Assembly (NCBI GenBank): GCA_030595485.1
Contig: JAUVDE010000031.1
Location: 1-15,046, forward strand
Reading direction: 5' to 3'
DNA: 15,046 bases
From: Draconibacterium sp.
GTDB taxonomy: Bacteria > Bacteroidota > Bacteroidia > Bacteroidales > Prolixibacteraceae
Position numbers and translations under genes: made by a program. The notes beneath the pieces were generated by a model. That model made no database searches. It was given only the letters and a program-made list of their open reading frames with translations, and had not been told where the DNA came from. This document shows positions 1-6,612 of this stretch, piece by piece. Each line of letters begins with the position of its first letter. Position 1 is the stretch's first letter.

Positions 1-138
1 TATAATCTTGAAAAATGTCACCGTGAAAATGATATTTTCCGGCAGGTTAAACCGGTAACTTTTCTTATAAGTATGAAATCGCTGAAGTTGCGTTTATGGG
101 ATGAGAAACTACAAAAACTGGTAGCTTATAAGCGTTAA
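1..138 (+). CDS. C-terminal end of a gene cut by the window edge; possibly a membrane fatty acid desaturase
   Basis: Frame 1 is open from the first base to a TAA at 136-138, giving 45 residues and no start in the window. The tail has a YNLEKCHREN segment, then PVTFLISMKSLKLRLWDE and a basic end (AYKR). From memory, this resembles the C-terminal cytoplasmic tail of bacterial FAD2/DesA-type acyl-lipid desaturases, in which a YNL..CH segment is followed by a SLK.L.LWDE segment. The diagnostic histidine boxes would lie upstream of the window, so the assignment rests on tail resemblance only. An unrelated membrane protein is possible. The frame itself looks coding and ends cleanly before repeat-rich intergenic DNA. 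Confidence 0.45.
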   Translation, partial: YNLEKCHRENDIFRQVKPVTFLISMKSLKLRLWDEKLQKLVAYKR

Positions 139-215
139 ATCTGATGCGAGAATAAAGACAATTGCTTCTATTTTTTACACCATGTTTTAGCTTGATGTTG
201 TTCGTAATCCTTGAA

Positions 216-363
216 AAGAGGCTTTAGCCTTAAAAAAACAACTTAGTATTAGCTTTTCATTATAACCTTTCGTTTAAGATTAAAGGCTAAAGCCGTTTCC
301 CGTTATCGGGTTCTATTATCACCGCACTAAAGTACGGTGTAAAAAAGGCTCCAGTCTTTAGCT
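216..363. repeat. Cluster of short inverted repeats (REP-like) between the left-end gene and nnr
   Basis: An exact 12-base inverted pair lies at 220-231 (ggctttagcctt) and 283-294 (aaggctaaagcc). A third, diverged half-copy (ctttagct, 356-363) overlaps the nnr stop codon. Between them are two small hairpins: cccg-ttat-cggg at 299-310 and caccgcact/agtacggtg at 320-339, the latter with one mismatch. Such palindrome clusters between genes fit a REP/MITE-like family or a terminator region between two converging genes. No transposase is visible. Positions 139-215 show nothing else recognisable. Confidence 0.5.
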
Positions 364-1869
364 ACCAATCGTTTTAAATGCCTTACCCATAAAATTGATA
401 ATATCACCTGCTACTAAAGAGAATTCCGACTTTTCGCCGGCTGCCAAATCACCAGCCAATCCATGTAGATAAACTCCAACGATTGCCGCGTCTTCCGATG
501 ACATATCTTGTGCCAGCAATCCTAAAACTATTCCGGTTAGTACATCGCCGCTTCCGGCAGTTGCCATTCCCGGATTTCCAGTGGAGTTAAAAAATAAGTT
601 TCCTTGGGGAGTTGAAATCGTTGTATGCGCTCCTTTCAGTACTAAAATACAATTGTACTTTTTTGAGAACTCCAACTGTTTCTGAACCGCCTGAAATGAG
701 TTTTCAGTATCGCCAACTAAACGTTTAAACTCACCCGGGTGTGGTGTAAGAATAGAACCTTCTGGCAATTTGTTTAACCACTCTTTGTTTTCAGCCAGAA
801 TATTTAAAGCATCGGCATCGATTACCAAAGGGACTTTACTTTTCTCAAGAAGTTCGAGAAAAGCTTTTTGCGAATTTGGCTTTTTATCTAAACCCGGGCC
901 AACTGCAATTGCCGAGAAAGGTTCCAGCTCGGGAAATTCGGTAAACATCGAATCGTGCCTGTCGATACTTGCCATGGCTTCGGGCACAGCAGTTTGCATA
1001 ATTGAATATCCCATGTGCGGAACATGCGAAGTGAGCAAACCCACGCCTGCTCGCAAACAAGCTTTTGATGCCAAAACAGCAGCCCCCATTTTGCCATAAC
1101 TTCCGGCTATTAAAAGTGCATGCCCAAAAGTTCCTTTGTGGGCAAACTTTCCTCGTTCATGTATTCGTTGCTGAATATCATCCTCATCGAGCAAGGCACA
1201 TGGCGACTGAATTTGTTCTATTCCCTCGGGATGCAAACCAATGGGCAGCACTTCCCACTCGCCCACATATTCATTATTCTCAGCAAATAAAAAGCTTACT
1301 TTTGGCACCTGAAAAGTTAAAGTATAATCGGCGCGAATTATATTTTCAGCATTATTCGAAGTATTGTCCTCCCCCATTAAACCACTGGGCATGTCAATGG
1401 CCACAAGCACATTTAAATGCTGATTAATTTGTCTTACAATTTCAGCAGGCAGCCCTTCTAATGGTCGAGTTAGTCCTGAACCAAACAAACCATCAAGAAT
1501 AATATCATTTTTGTTAATCTCAGGAAAATCAGCGATGCTGGTTAAACGGAATAATTCTACCTTACTCTGTTCCTTTAAACGATGCCAGTTTGTGGCAGGA
1601 GAACCTTTTAAGCCTTTACCAAAGTCAAGTAAATAAACTTTGCATTGATAATCCAACTCCGCCATTTGCCGGGCAATGGCCAAAGCATCTCCGCCATTGT
1701 TTCCAGGGCCGACAAAAAACAACATTTTCTGTTCAGTCGAAAATTCTTGCACCAGCCAATTGGTAATTTGCATCGATGCCCGTTCCATTAAATCAATATC
1801 AGTAATGGGTTCGTAAGCGATGGTGTATTTATCGAGTTCGGCAATTTGTTTTGTGGTAAATAGTTTCAT
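358..1869 (-). CDS. nnr: Bifunctional NAD(P)H-hydrate epimerase / ADP-dependent NAD(P)H-hydrate dehydratase
   Basis: Repairs damaged NADHX and NADPHX: the N-terminal YjeF_N domain interconverts the R and S hydrates, and the C-terminal ribokinase-like domain dehydrates the S form using ADP. The product is cytosolic. With the ATG at 1867-1869 it has 503 residues, the usual full bifunctional length. Epimerase landmarks are VGPGNNGGD (53-61), LDGLFGSGL (125-133) and AIDMPSGL with D159. Dehydratase landmarks are HKGTFG (244-249), GPGLD (324-328), HPGE (377-380), LKG (411-413) and the GSGD motif (439-442) with catalytic D442. The frame stays open upstream to 2010, but those 47 residues run through a heptamer repeat and a terminator and look non-coding, and family homology starts at MKLFTTKQIAELD. 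A near-consensus -7 box (CTAAAGTA on plus, 1935-1942; one mismatch to TAnnTTTG) may be its promoter. Confidence 0.95.
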   Translation of the reverse strand: MKLFTTKQIAELDKYTIAYEPITDIDLMERASMQITNWLVQEFSTEQKMLFFVGPGNNGGDALAIARQMAELDYQCKVYLLDFGKGLKGSPATNWHRLKEQSKVELFRLTSIADFPEINKNDIILDGLFGSGLTRPLEGLPAEIVRQINQHLNVLVAIDMPSGLMGEDNTSNNAENIIRADYTLTFQVPKVSFLFAENNEYVGEWEVLPIGLHPEGIEQIQSPCALLDEDDIQQRIHERGKFAHKGTFGHALLIAGSYGKMGAAVLASKACLRAGVGLLTSHVPHMGYSIMQTAVPEAMASIDRHDSMFTEFPELEPFSAIAVGPGLDKKPNSQKAFLELLEKSKVPLVIDADALNILAENKEWLNKLPEGSILTPHPGEFKRLVGDTENSFQAVQKQLEFSKKYNCILVLKGAHTTISTPQGNLFFNSTGNPGMATAGSGDVLTGIVLGLLAQDMSSEDAAIVGVYLHGLAGDLAAGEKSEFSLVAGDIINFMGKAFKTIGS

Positions 1870-1885
1870 GACGAAAAAGCTAAAT

Positions 1886-1906
1886 GACCGAAGACCGAAG
1901 ACCGAA
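1886..1906. repeat. Three tandem copies of a 7-base unit (gaccgaa) just upstream of nnr
   Basis: The heptamer gaccgaa occurs three times head to tail, ending 17 bases before the nnr start codon. It lies in the 5' untranslated part of nnr. Three units is short for a phase-variable tract, but slippage could change leader length. Confidence 0.7.
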
Positions 1907-1973
1907 GTCTTTTCCCAACGGAAGTTTGTTCTGTCTAAAGTATAAAAAACGAGGATGAACTTTAGCTTTCTAA

Positions 1974-2006
1974 GCAAAAAAAATCCCAACCATTCAGTTG
2001 AGATTT
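1974..2006 (-). terminator. Rho-independent terminator after the downstream DUF481 gene
   Basis: The stem is 1981-1990 (aaatcccaac) with 1997-2006 (gttgagattt), nine of ten pairs matching around a 6-base loop. On the minus strand it is followed directly by a run of T (A tract at 1976-1983 on plus). It lies 24 bases past the DUF481 stop codon and separates that gene from nnr. Confidence 0.75.
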
Positions 2007-2029
2007 GCAAAGCTCATTCAGCAGGTTTA

Positions 2030-3046
2030 TCAATCCCACTCCCAGCCAATACTGGTTTGAAATACATAATCCCCCTTTTCAATATCACCATAAGGCTCTG
2101 TATCATAGCTATGTATAACACTAGCCTTTATGTAAAAATCGAGGGGTAAATCCCATTTTAATGAGACATCGCTATTTACACGAACCCTACCGCTGTTTGT
2201 AAAACTTGGGAATGCGGTTACTTTAGCACGAAATGAAAAATCGCCAACATCATAAGCATCAAATTCTAATCCAACTAAACCTTCAAAACTATTTTCAGTA
2301 AAAGGCTCTTCTCCGCCATATTCTTCGTTGACATTTGCAGCACCGGCTACTCCCTGAAAAAATAAGCTATTGGTTCGGACAATATAATAACCAAGACCAA
2401 TTTTAGAGGTGGTACGCAGATCAAGCTCAGTGTTTTCTAAAAATTCCATACCTACAAATGCAAATGCATTTCCTAAAATATCTCGCGAGAAATCAATATT
2501 GGCTTCATTACGTGTTGTGGTTTCAACGTCATCCTGGTCGGTAATAATACTATTAAAACCACTACTTAAACGCCACTTATCGGCAGTATAATTAACCCTT
2601 CCGTTCATTGAAAACTGAGTGAGGTTTTGATCTTTCGTATACGAAAAGCCAGCATCAATTGAGATATAAATCCGATCCCAAAAACTGCTATTTAAAGTAC
2701 CTATTTGAACAATTTCCTCTAAGCCAAGCCTTTTTTCACCCATTCCCTCTAATACAGTCACGACTTTTTTTTCCGATTGATCGTATCGCAAATTACCGGT
2801 GAATCTTTCTCCTTCGGCAGTATAAAGAATAACAGTTGTTGTTGAGACTAGACCGTCAACATTCGACCACTCCACCTGGAACTCGGAGTCGGCATAGTCG
2901 GTATCAAACGTCAAAACATTTTTTGACATCGACTTAATTTCCCCCACAAGTACATCACCGGTTGCGGTGTACAAAGTGTCTTGTGCTTGAATGCTTGTGA
3001 ATGTAAAAAACAGAAGGTATAGAATTGTAAGTTTAGTGATTTTCAT
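2030..3046 (-). CDS. DUF481-type outer-membrane beta-barrel protein, copy A
   Basis: A 338-residue exported protein with a signal peptide (about 1-21, cleaved after ...SIQA). A small beta-rich segment follows (about 22-85) with GDVLVGEIKS (30-39), FDTDYADSEF and VEW, which is the front part typical of Bacteroidota DUF481 proteins. The rest is an alternating-hydrophobic region ending in an aromatic terminus (GWEWD), consistent with an outer-membrane barrel. DUF481 proteins (relatives of E. coli YdiY) have no established molecular function. It is a tandem paralogue of the gene upstream of it (3183-4208): both share GMEFL, NE.YGGE.P, PLDFY and GWEW at matching positions. It ends in its own terminator. 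It may be read from the upstream copy, from its own weak promoter, or both. Confidence 0.8.
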   Translation of the reverse strand: MKITKLTILYLLFFTFTSIQAQDTLYTATGDVLVGEIKSMSKNVLTFDTDYADSEFQVEWSNVDGLVSTTTVILYTAEGERFTGNLRYDQSEKKVVTVLEGMGEKRLGLEEIVQIGTLNSSFWDRIYISIDAGFSYTKDQNLTQFSMNGRVNYTADKWRLSSGFNSIITDQDDVETTTRNEANIDFSRDILGNAFAFVGMEFLENTELDLRTTSKIGLGYYIVRTNSLFFQGVAGAANVNEEYGGEEPFTENSFEGLVGLEFDAYDVGDFSFRAKVTAFPSFTNSGRVRVNSDVSLKWDLPLDFYIKASVIHSYDTEPYGDIEKGDYVFQTSIGWEWD

Positions 3047-3073
3047 TGTGTTTTAATTTTTTGTTAACCTATA

Positions 3074-3080
3074 CAAGATA
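3074..3080 (-). promoter_or_regulatory. Possible weak -7 box for DUF481 copy A
   Basis: The minus strand reads TATCTTG, a TAnnTTTG-like box lacking one T, 27 bases before the start codon. There is no convincing -33 TTTG at 19 bases. The same heptamer occurs at a similar distance before the gene at 9261. Confidence 0.3.
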
Positions 3081-3120
3081 GTGTAATTCCAAAAAATTAA
3101 ACAATAAAAAATCACTAAAG

Positions 3121-3148
3121 TTCATATTCTGCTAAGCAGAATATTGAA
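3121..3148. promoter_or_regulatory. Strong palindrome between the two DUF481 genes
   Basis: ttcatattctgct (3121-3133) pairs with agcagaatat-t-gaa (3135-3148), with one bulged base and a one-base centre. It lies 34 bases past the stop of DUF481 copy B. No T run follows directly on either strand, so it is not a typical terminator. It could be an RNA hairpin partly insulating the two genes, an mRNA 3'-end structure, or a protein-binding site. Confidence 0.45.
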
Positions 3149-3182
3149 CCTTTATTGAACATGAGCAAGTATTAGGAAAACT

Positions 3183-4208
3183 TTAATTCCACTCCCACCC
3201 GAAACTCGTTTGGAAAGAATAATCGGTTTTATTAGTACTATCCGGTGGTTTGTTATCCAATTTATGTATAAGACTTAATTTCATATAAAAATCTAAGGGA
3301 AAGTCGTACTTAAGAATAATGTCAGTGTTTAATCTCCACCTTCCTTTATCTGTTATACTCGGATAAGCCATCAATTTTGCCAATAAAGAGAAGTCGCCCA
3401 TGTTATAGGCATTAAGCTCTGTTTGTACCAATCCTTCCAGATTATTACTCTGACTTGGATTTTCGCCTCCATATTTTTCATTTGAAACTGCCAAACCTGC
3501 GCCTCCAAAAAAATAAACCCGGTTATTTCTGATAAAAAAATATCCAGCTCCTAATTTTCCAGTTGAGCGCAAATCCAAGTCTTGCGCAGTAGTGCTTAAA
3601 AACTCCATACCGCCAAATACCATTGTATTACCAAAAATATCCCGTGTCATTGTCAAACCTCCTTCTACACGTTCAATAGGGTCAACCCCATCCTGTGTAG
3701 TTCCTTCACCGTTAAAGGAGGCTGCTACTAACCACTTGTCTCCTCTGTAGTTAAAGTTACTGGCAATGGATTTCTGCCTTACATTATGTTCTTTTGTAAT
3801 GGATATCCCGGCATCAATAGAAACTTTAAATCTATCCAAAATACTTTTTTTAAGCGATACTATTTCCACAATTTCATCTAATCGCATCGTTATTTCCGCG
3901 TCTTCGGTAATTAAGCGGATAAGTCTGCCTTGACCTAACAAAGGTTTTAATCCACCCTTAAAGCGGTCGCCATCAGCTGTATAAATTAAGAAGTTATTGC
4001 TGATTTCAATTGCATCTATTTCGTCCCAATCTATTTCAAAATCACTGTCAGCATATTCTGTATCGAAAACCAAAACACCACGCGACAGCGATTTTAATTC
4101 GCCAATAATAATATCTCCTGTTTTTGAATAAACTTTATCGTTTTGCGAATAAGCAAGGATTGAGAGCAATAGTAAAACTACAGCTATTGTAAGTTTTTGT
4201 GTTTGCAT
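3183..4208 (-). CDS. DUF481-type outer-membrane beta-barrel protein, copy B
   Basis: A 341-residue exported protein, first gene of the tandem DUF481 pair. A signal peptide spans about 1-21 (ending LAYS-Q). The N-terminal beta segment has GDIIIGELKS (31-40), FDTEYADSDF and IDW, closely matching copy A. The C-terminal barrel-like part contains GMEFL, NEKYGGENP, FPLDFY and a GWEWN end. The last aromatic residues fit insertion into the outer membrane by the BAM complex, which is inference from family behaviour. Start choice: an exact TAnnTTTG box lies 23 bases upstream of this ATG. Function is unknown; structural, stress-induced porin-like or lipid-associated roles are all possible. The two copies most simply arose by tandem duplication followed by clear divergence. 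Confidence 0.8.
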   Translation of the reverse strand: MQTQKLTIAVVLLLLSILAYSQNDKVYSKTGDIIIGELKSLSRGVLVFDTEYADSDFEIDWDEIDAIEISNNFLIYTADGDRFKGGLKPLLGQGRLIRLITEDAEITMRLDEIVEIVSLKKSILDRFKVSIDAGISITKEHNVRQKSIASNFNYRGDKWLVAASFNGEGTTQDGVDPIERVEGGLTMTRDIFGNTMVFGGMEFLSTTAQDLDLRSTGKLGAGYFFIRNNRVYFFGGAGLAVSNEKYGGENPSQSNNLEGLVQTELNAYNMGDFSLLAKLMAYPSITDKGRWRLNTDIILKYDFPLDFYMKLSLIHKLDNKPPDSTNKTDYSFQTSFGWEWN

Positions 4209-4231
4209 AACTGAACATTTAAATCATCGCC

Positions 4232-4239
4232 CAAATGTA
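4232..4239 (-). promoter_or_regulatory. -7 promoter box for DUF481 copy B
   Basis: The minus strand reads TACATTTG, an exact match to the Bacteroidota -7 consensus TAnnTTTG, ending 23 bases before the ATG. The -33 position at 19-base spacing reads TTTC (three of four). A perfect 14-base palindrome, gaaaaacgtttttc (4259-4272), overlaps the -33 region and could be an operator. Confidence 0.6.
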
Positions 4240-4327
4240 AAACATTCTACACAAACCTGAAAAACGTTTTTCAAAGATTTTCCACATATTCCTAAACATA
4301 TAAAAGCCTCGAATAAAAGTAGTTTAA

Positions 4328-4359
4328 ACCGCTGAACCTGACCTTTGTCAAGTTGCGGT
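4328..4359 (+). promoter_or_regulatory. Hairpin overlapping the -33 box of the DUF819 promoter
   Basis: The outer stem accgc (4328-4332) / gcggt (4355-4359) and inner stem aacctgac (4335-4342) / gtcaagtt (4347-4354, one mismatch) form a compact inverted repeat with a 2-base bulge and 4-base loop. Its right arm contains the TTG taken as the -33 box (4353-4355), so it would be mostly upstream of the transcript. That favours a DNA operator over an RNA structure. Confidence 0.45.
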
Positions 4360-4382
4360 AGCTGAAAAGATTTCTATATTTG
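4353..4382 (+). promoter_or_regulatory. Two-box Bacteroidota promoter for the first DUF819 gene
   Basis: TTG (4353-4355), a 19-base spacer, then TATATTTG (4375-4382): the -7 box is exact for TAnnTTTG. Transcription would begin near 4390, leaving a leader of about 150 bases. A second, poorer box, TAGATTTA (4515-4522, last base off consensus), lies 17 bases before the ATG and would give a very short leader, so the leader length is not settled. Confidence 0.6.
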
Positions 4383-4442
4383 TCGTCATTCAAAAAAAAG
4401 GAAATTATTAATTTAAAAATCATATAAAATATTTAAAGATCA

Positions 4443-4504
4443 TCCTAAATGCTGATTTCAAATACTTTTAGGACGTTCTGATTGAGACTACATTCCACTC
4501 AATC
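4443..4504 (+). other. Two consecutive hairpins in the possible leader of the first DUF819 gene
   Basis: Hairpin one: tcctaaa (4443-4449) with tttagga (4467-4473), 17-base loop. Hairpin two: gattgag (4480-4486) with ctcaatc (4498-4504), 11-base loop. Both are exact 7-base stems between the promoter at 4353-4382 and the ATG. I recognise no known riboswitch class. Stems of this size in AT-rich DNA can arise by chance. Confidence 0.35.
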
Positions 4505-4539
4505 TTCGAAAAAATAGATTTACACTTAAATTATTATTT

Positions 4540-5799
4540 ATGCAGGCAACTGAACAAGTAGATTACCTTATAAAAAATGACGCAGTTGTGTTGGGGATTT
4601 TATTAGCCTTTTTGGCGCTAATCTTTTTCACCAGCAATTCGTCAAAACCAATTTTTAAAAAGTTCTATAGTATAATTCCCATGCTGTTGCTTTGTTACTT
4701 TTTACCAAGTTTATTAACAACATTCAATATTGTAGATGGTGAAAATTCGCAGCTTTACTTTATGGCTTCGCGCTACTTGCTTCCAGCCAGTTTGGTACTA
4801 TTAACTTTAAGTATTGATTTAAAGGAGGTATTTAAACTAGGAAGCAAAGCCCTAATTATGTTTTTAACAGGAACTTTTGGGGTGATTATTGGCGGCCCAC
4901 TTGCTATTTTAATTACGTCGGCAATTAATCCCGAATTAGTTGGAGGTGCTGGACCAGATGCCATTTGGCGTGGAATGACCACAATTGCGGGAAGTTGGAT
5001 TGGTGGAGGAGCCAACCAGGCAGCCATGTATGAAATTTTCAAACCTTCCGATCGCTTATATTCGGTAATGATTACTGTTGATGTATTGGTTGCCGAAGTA
5101 TGGATGGCTATTGTTTTAATTGGTGTAGGGAAATCGAAACAAATTGATAAATATTTTAAAGCCGATGCCAGTAGCGTAGAGCATTTAAAAGACAAAATGC
5201 AAGAGTTTAGTAAGAAAATGGCTCGAATACCTACTACTACTGACATAATGGTTATTTTAGCAATTGGTATCGGAGTAACCGGTTTTTCGCATTTTATTGC
5301 CGACTGGATTACACCTTTTATTGAAGTAAATGCACCGGCATTAAATAAATTCAGTTTAACCTCAAAGTTTTTCTGGCTAATTATATTATCAACAACAATA
5401 GGAATTGGTTTATCGTTTACAAAGTTGCGTAATTACGAAGGTGCAGGAGCATCTAAAATAGGGACAGTATTCATCTATGTTCTGGTGGCTACAATAGGTA
5501 TGAAAATGGATGTGTCAAAGATTTTCGAGAATATTGGTTTATTTGCAGTTGGCGGAATTTGGATGGCTATTCATGTGATTTTATTACTGATTGTTGGTAA
5601 AATGATTAGAGCACCTTACTTCTTTTTGGCAGTGGGAAGTAAAGCAAACATTGGTGGAGCGGCCAGTGCACCAGTTGTTGCAGCAGCATTTCACCCCTCG
5701 CTAGCCCCGGTAGGCGTATTGTTGGCAGTATTGGGATATGCCTTTGGAACTTATGGCGCCTGGATGTGCGGATTACTAATGGAAGTAGCGGCACCTTAG
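4540..5799 (+). CDS. DUF819 family integral membrane protein, first copy (YjcL-like permease, unknown substrate)
   Basis: A 419-residue inner-membrane protein with about ten hydrophobic segments and a charged cytoplasmic-looking loop at about 198-232. Two glycine-rich motifs sit in the two halves, GSWIGGGANQAAM (151-163) and SKANIGGAASAPVVAAAFHP (367-386), with SIDLK at 91-95 and a membrane aspartate at D181. This two-half layout with unwound Gly/Asn motifs is typical of DUF819 (PF05684; B. subtilis YjcL), which looks transporter-like but has no proven substrate as far as I know. The second copy in this window (10888-12060) shares SID[VL]K, the GG..N.AAM pattern and the membrane aspartate but is much diverged. 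The gene is monocistronic: two-box promoter upstream, strong terminator downstream. A perfect tacttttgaaaagta palindrome follows the stop (5800-5814). Confidence 0.85.
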   Translation: MQATEQVDYLIKNDAVVLGILLAFLALIFFTSNSSKPIFKKFYSIIPMLLLCYFLPSLLTTFNIVDGENSQLYFMASRYLLPASLVLLTLSIDLKEVFKLGSKALIMFLTGTFGVIIGGPLAILITSAINPELVGGAGPDAIWRGMTTIAGSWIGGGANQAAMYEIFKPSDRLYSVMITVDVLVAEVWMAIVLIGVGKSKQIDKYFKADASSVEHLKDKMQEFSKKMARIPTTTDIMVILAIGIGVTGFSHFIADWITPFIEVNAPALNKFSLTSKFFWLIILSTTIGIGLSFTKLRNYEGAGASKIGTVFIYVLVATIGMKMDVSKIFENIGLFAVGGIWMAIHVILLLIVGKMIRAPYFFLAVGSKANIGGAASAPVVAAAFHPSLAPVGVLLAVLGYAFGTYGAWMCGLLMEVAAP

Positions 5800-5900
5800 T
5801 ACTTTTGAAAAGTATATGTCAGCGGCATTTATTTTTGCCATTATGAAACGTATGGAGAGACTAAGCAAATAACCTGAGTTCAACTTAAAATACTGGCATA

Positions 5901-5935
5901 AAAAAATGGCTGCAAAAATTTTACAGCCATTTTTT
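5901..5935. terminator. Bidirectional terminator between DUF819 and the receiver protein
   Basis: aaaaaatggctg (5901-5912) pairs exactly with cagccatttttt (5924-5935) around an 11-base loop. A tracts on the left and T tracts on the right serve transcripts from both sides. It sits between two converging genes. Confidence 0.85.
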
Positions 5936-5953
5936 CTATATGATTATCTGTAC

Positions 5954-6466
5954 TTATCTATGTAATCCAAAAGTATCGAAAAAGGTATGAAGTGCCGTAA
6001 AAATAATAAATGCAGTCAATATGCATAGTGCGGCAATCATGGCTGTTTGTATCAACTTATTCCTTCGTTCGAGGTGAATGATTTTCGAAATCTTCCCAAT
6101 TTTATAGACCACTTTTTTTAAGGCAACTTTGTCTTTAATAATATAATCGTATGCCCCATATTTTATTGAGTTTACTGCCACTTCCATATCTTCATTTGTA
6201 GTAAGAAAAATAAACTCGGTTGTTTTACTGTGCTTTTTAACACTTAACAAAACATCAATGCCAGTTGCATCTTCCAAATGATAATCTTCAATTATAATAT
6301 CAGGAGATTCACCAGCCTTCACTGTTTTAATACATTCCTTTCCCGATAAAAATGACCTCACATTTTTAAACCCTTGTCTAGCCAAATATTCACTAACAAC
6401 TTTATTATATAGTTTATTATCCTCCACTACATAAATCAGTAGATTCTTATTAGCACCCATAATCAC
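5954..6466 (-). CDS. Stand-alone response-regulator receiver domain with a C-terminal transmembrane helix
   Basis: A 170-residue protein. Residues about 8-125 form a CheY-like receiver with the full active site: acidic pair E15-D16, phosphoacceptor D61 (PDIIIEDYHLED), T89 in FLTTNED and K111 in YIIKDK. A basic amphipathic stretch (HLERRNK, 131-137) is followed by one hydrophobic helix (about 139-163, IQTAMIAALCILTAFIIF), predicted to anchor it to the inner membrane with the receiver in the cytoplasm. There is no DNA-binding, GGDEF or other output domain, and no histidine kinase in the window. It may act as a phosphate sink, a membrane-localised adaptor, or by binding a membrane partner. Start: the ATG at 6466 or the third codon, also ATG. 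It has its own -7 box 20 bases upstream and the shared terminator downstream. Confidence 0.85.
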   Translation of the reverse strand: MIMGANKNLLIYVVEDNKLYNKVVSEYLARQGFKNVRSFLSGKECIKTVKAGESPDIIIEDYHLEDATGIDVLLSVKKHSKTTEFIFLTTNEDMEVAVNSIKYGAYDYIIKDKVALKKVVYKIGKISKIIHLERRNKLIQTAMIAALCILTAFIIFTALHTFFDTFGLHR

Positions 6467-6486
6467 ATTTGAATTTTGTCCCTTTT

Positions 6487-6494
6487 CAAAAGTA
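6487..6494 (-). promoter_or_regulatory. -7 promoter box for the receiver-domain gene
   Basis: The minus strand reads TACTTTTG, exact for TAnnTTTG, ending 20 bases before the start codon. No clear -33 TTTG is seen at 19 bases. Confidence 0.55.
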
Positions 6495-6581
6495 TAACTT
6501 TATCGATTGAAAATTCACTGTTTTACATATAATATCGATGAAAATAAGTTACAACAATTATTTCATTTACTTCCAATAATA

Positions 6582-6589
6582 TATCTTTG
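6582..6589 (+). promoter_or_regulatory. -7 promoter box for the HGGG hydrolase gene
   Basis: TATCTTTG, exact for TAnnTTTG, lies 23 bases before the ATG at 6613; the -33 region has only T-rich sequence. A purine-rich aaagga at 6605-6610 could act as a weak ribosome-binding site, unusual among the genes here. Confidence 0.55.
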
Positions 6590-6612
6590 AGGGGCATCGC
6601 AATTAAAGGACA

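Noticed and set aside
1870..2010. N-terminal extension of nnr by 47 residues from a TTG at 2010
   Set aside because: The extension crosses a terminator stem and a heptamer repeat and has no family similarity; the ATG at 1869 gives the normal domain start.
4380..4539. Known riboswitch ahead of the DUF819 gene
   Set aside because: The hairpins do not match any riboswitch consensus I can recall; kept only as an open finding.
4773..5246. 157-codon open frame on the minus strand inside the first DUF819 gene
   Set aside because: It is a mirror of the membrane-protein coding frame, with low-complexity text and no promoter; the plus-strand gene has clear family motifs.
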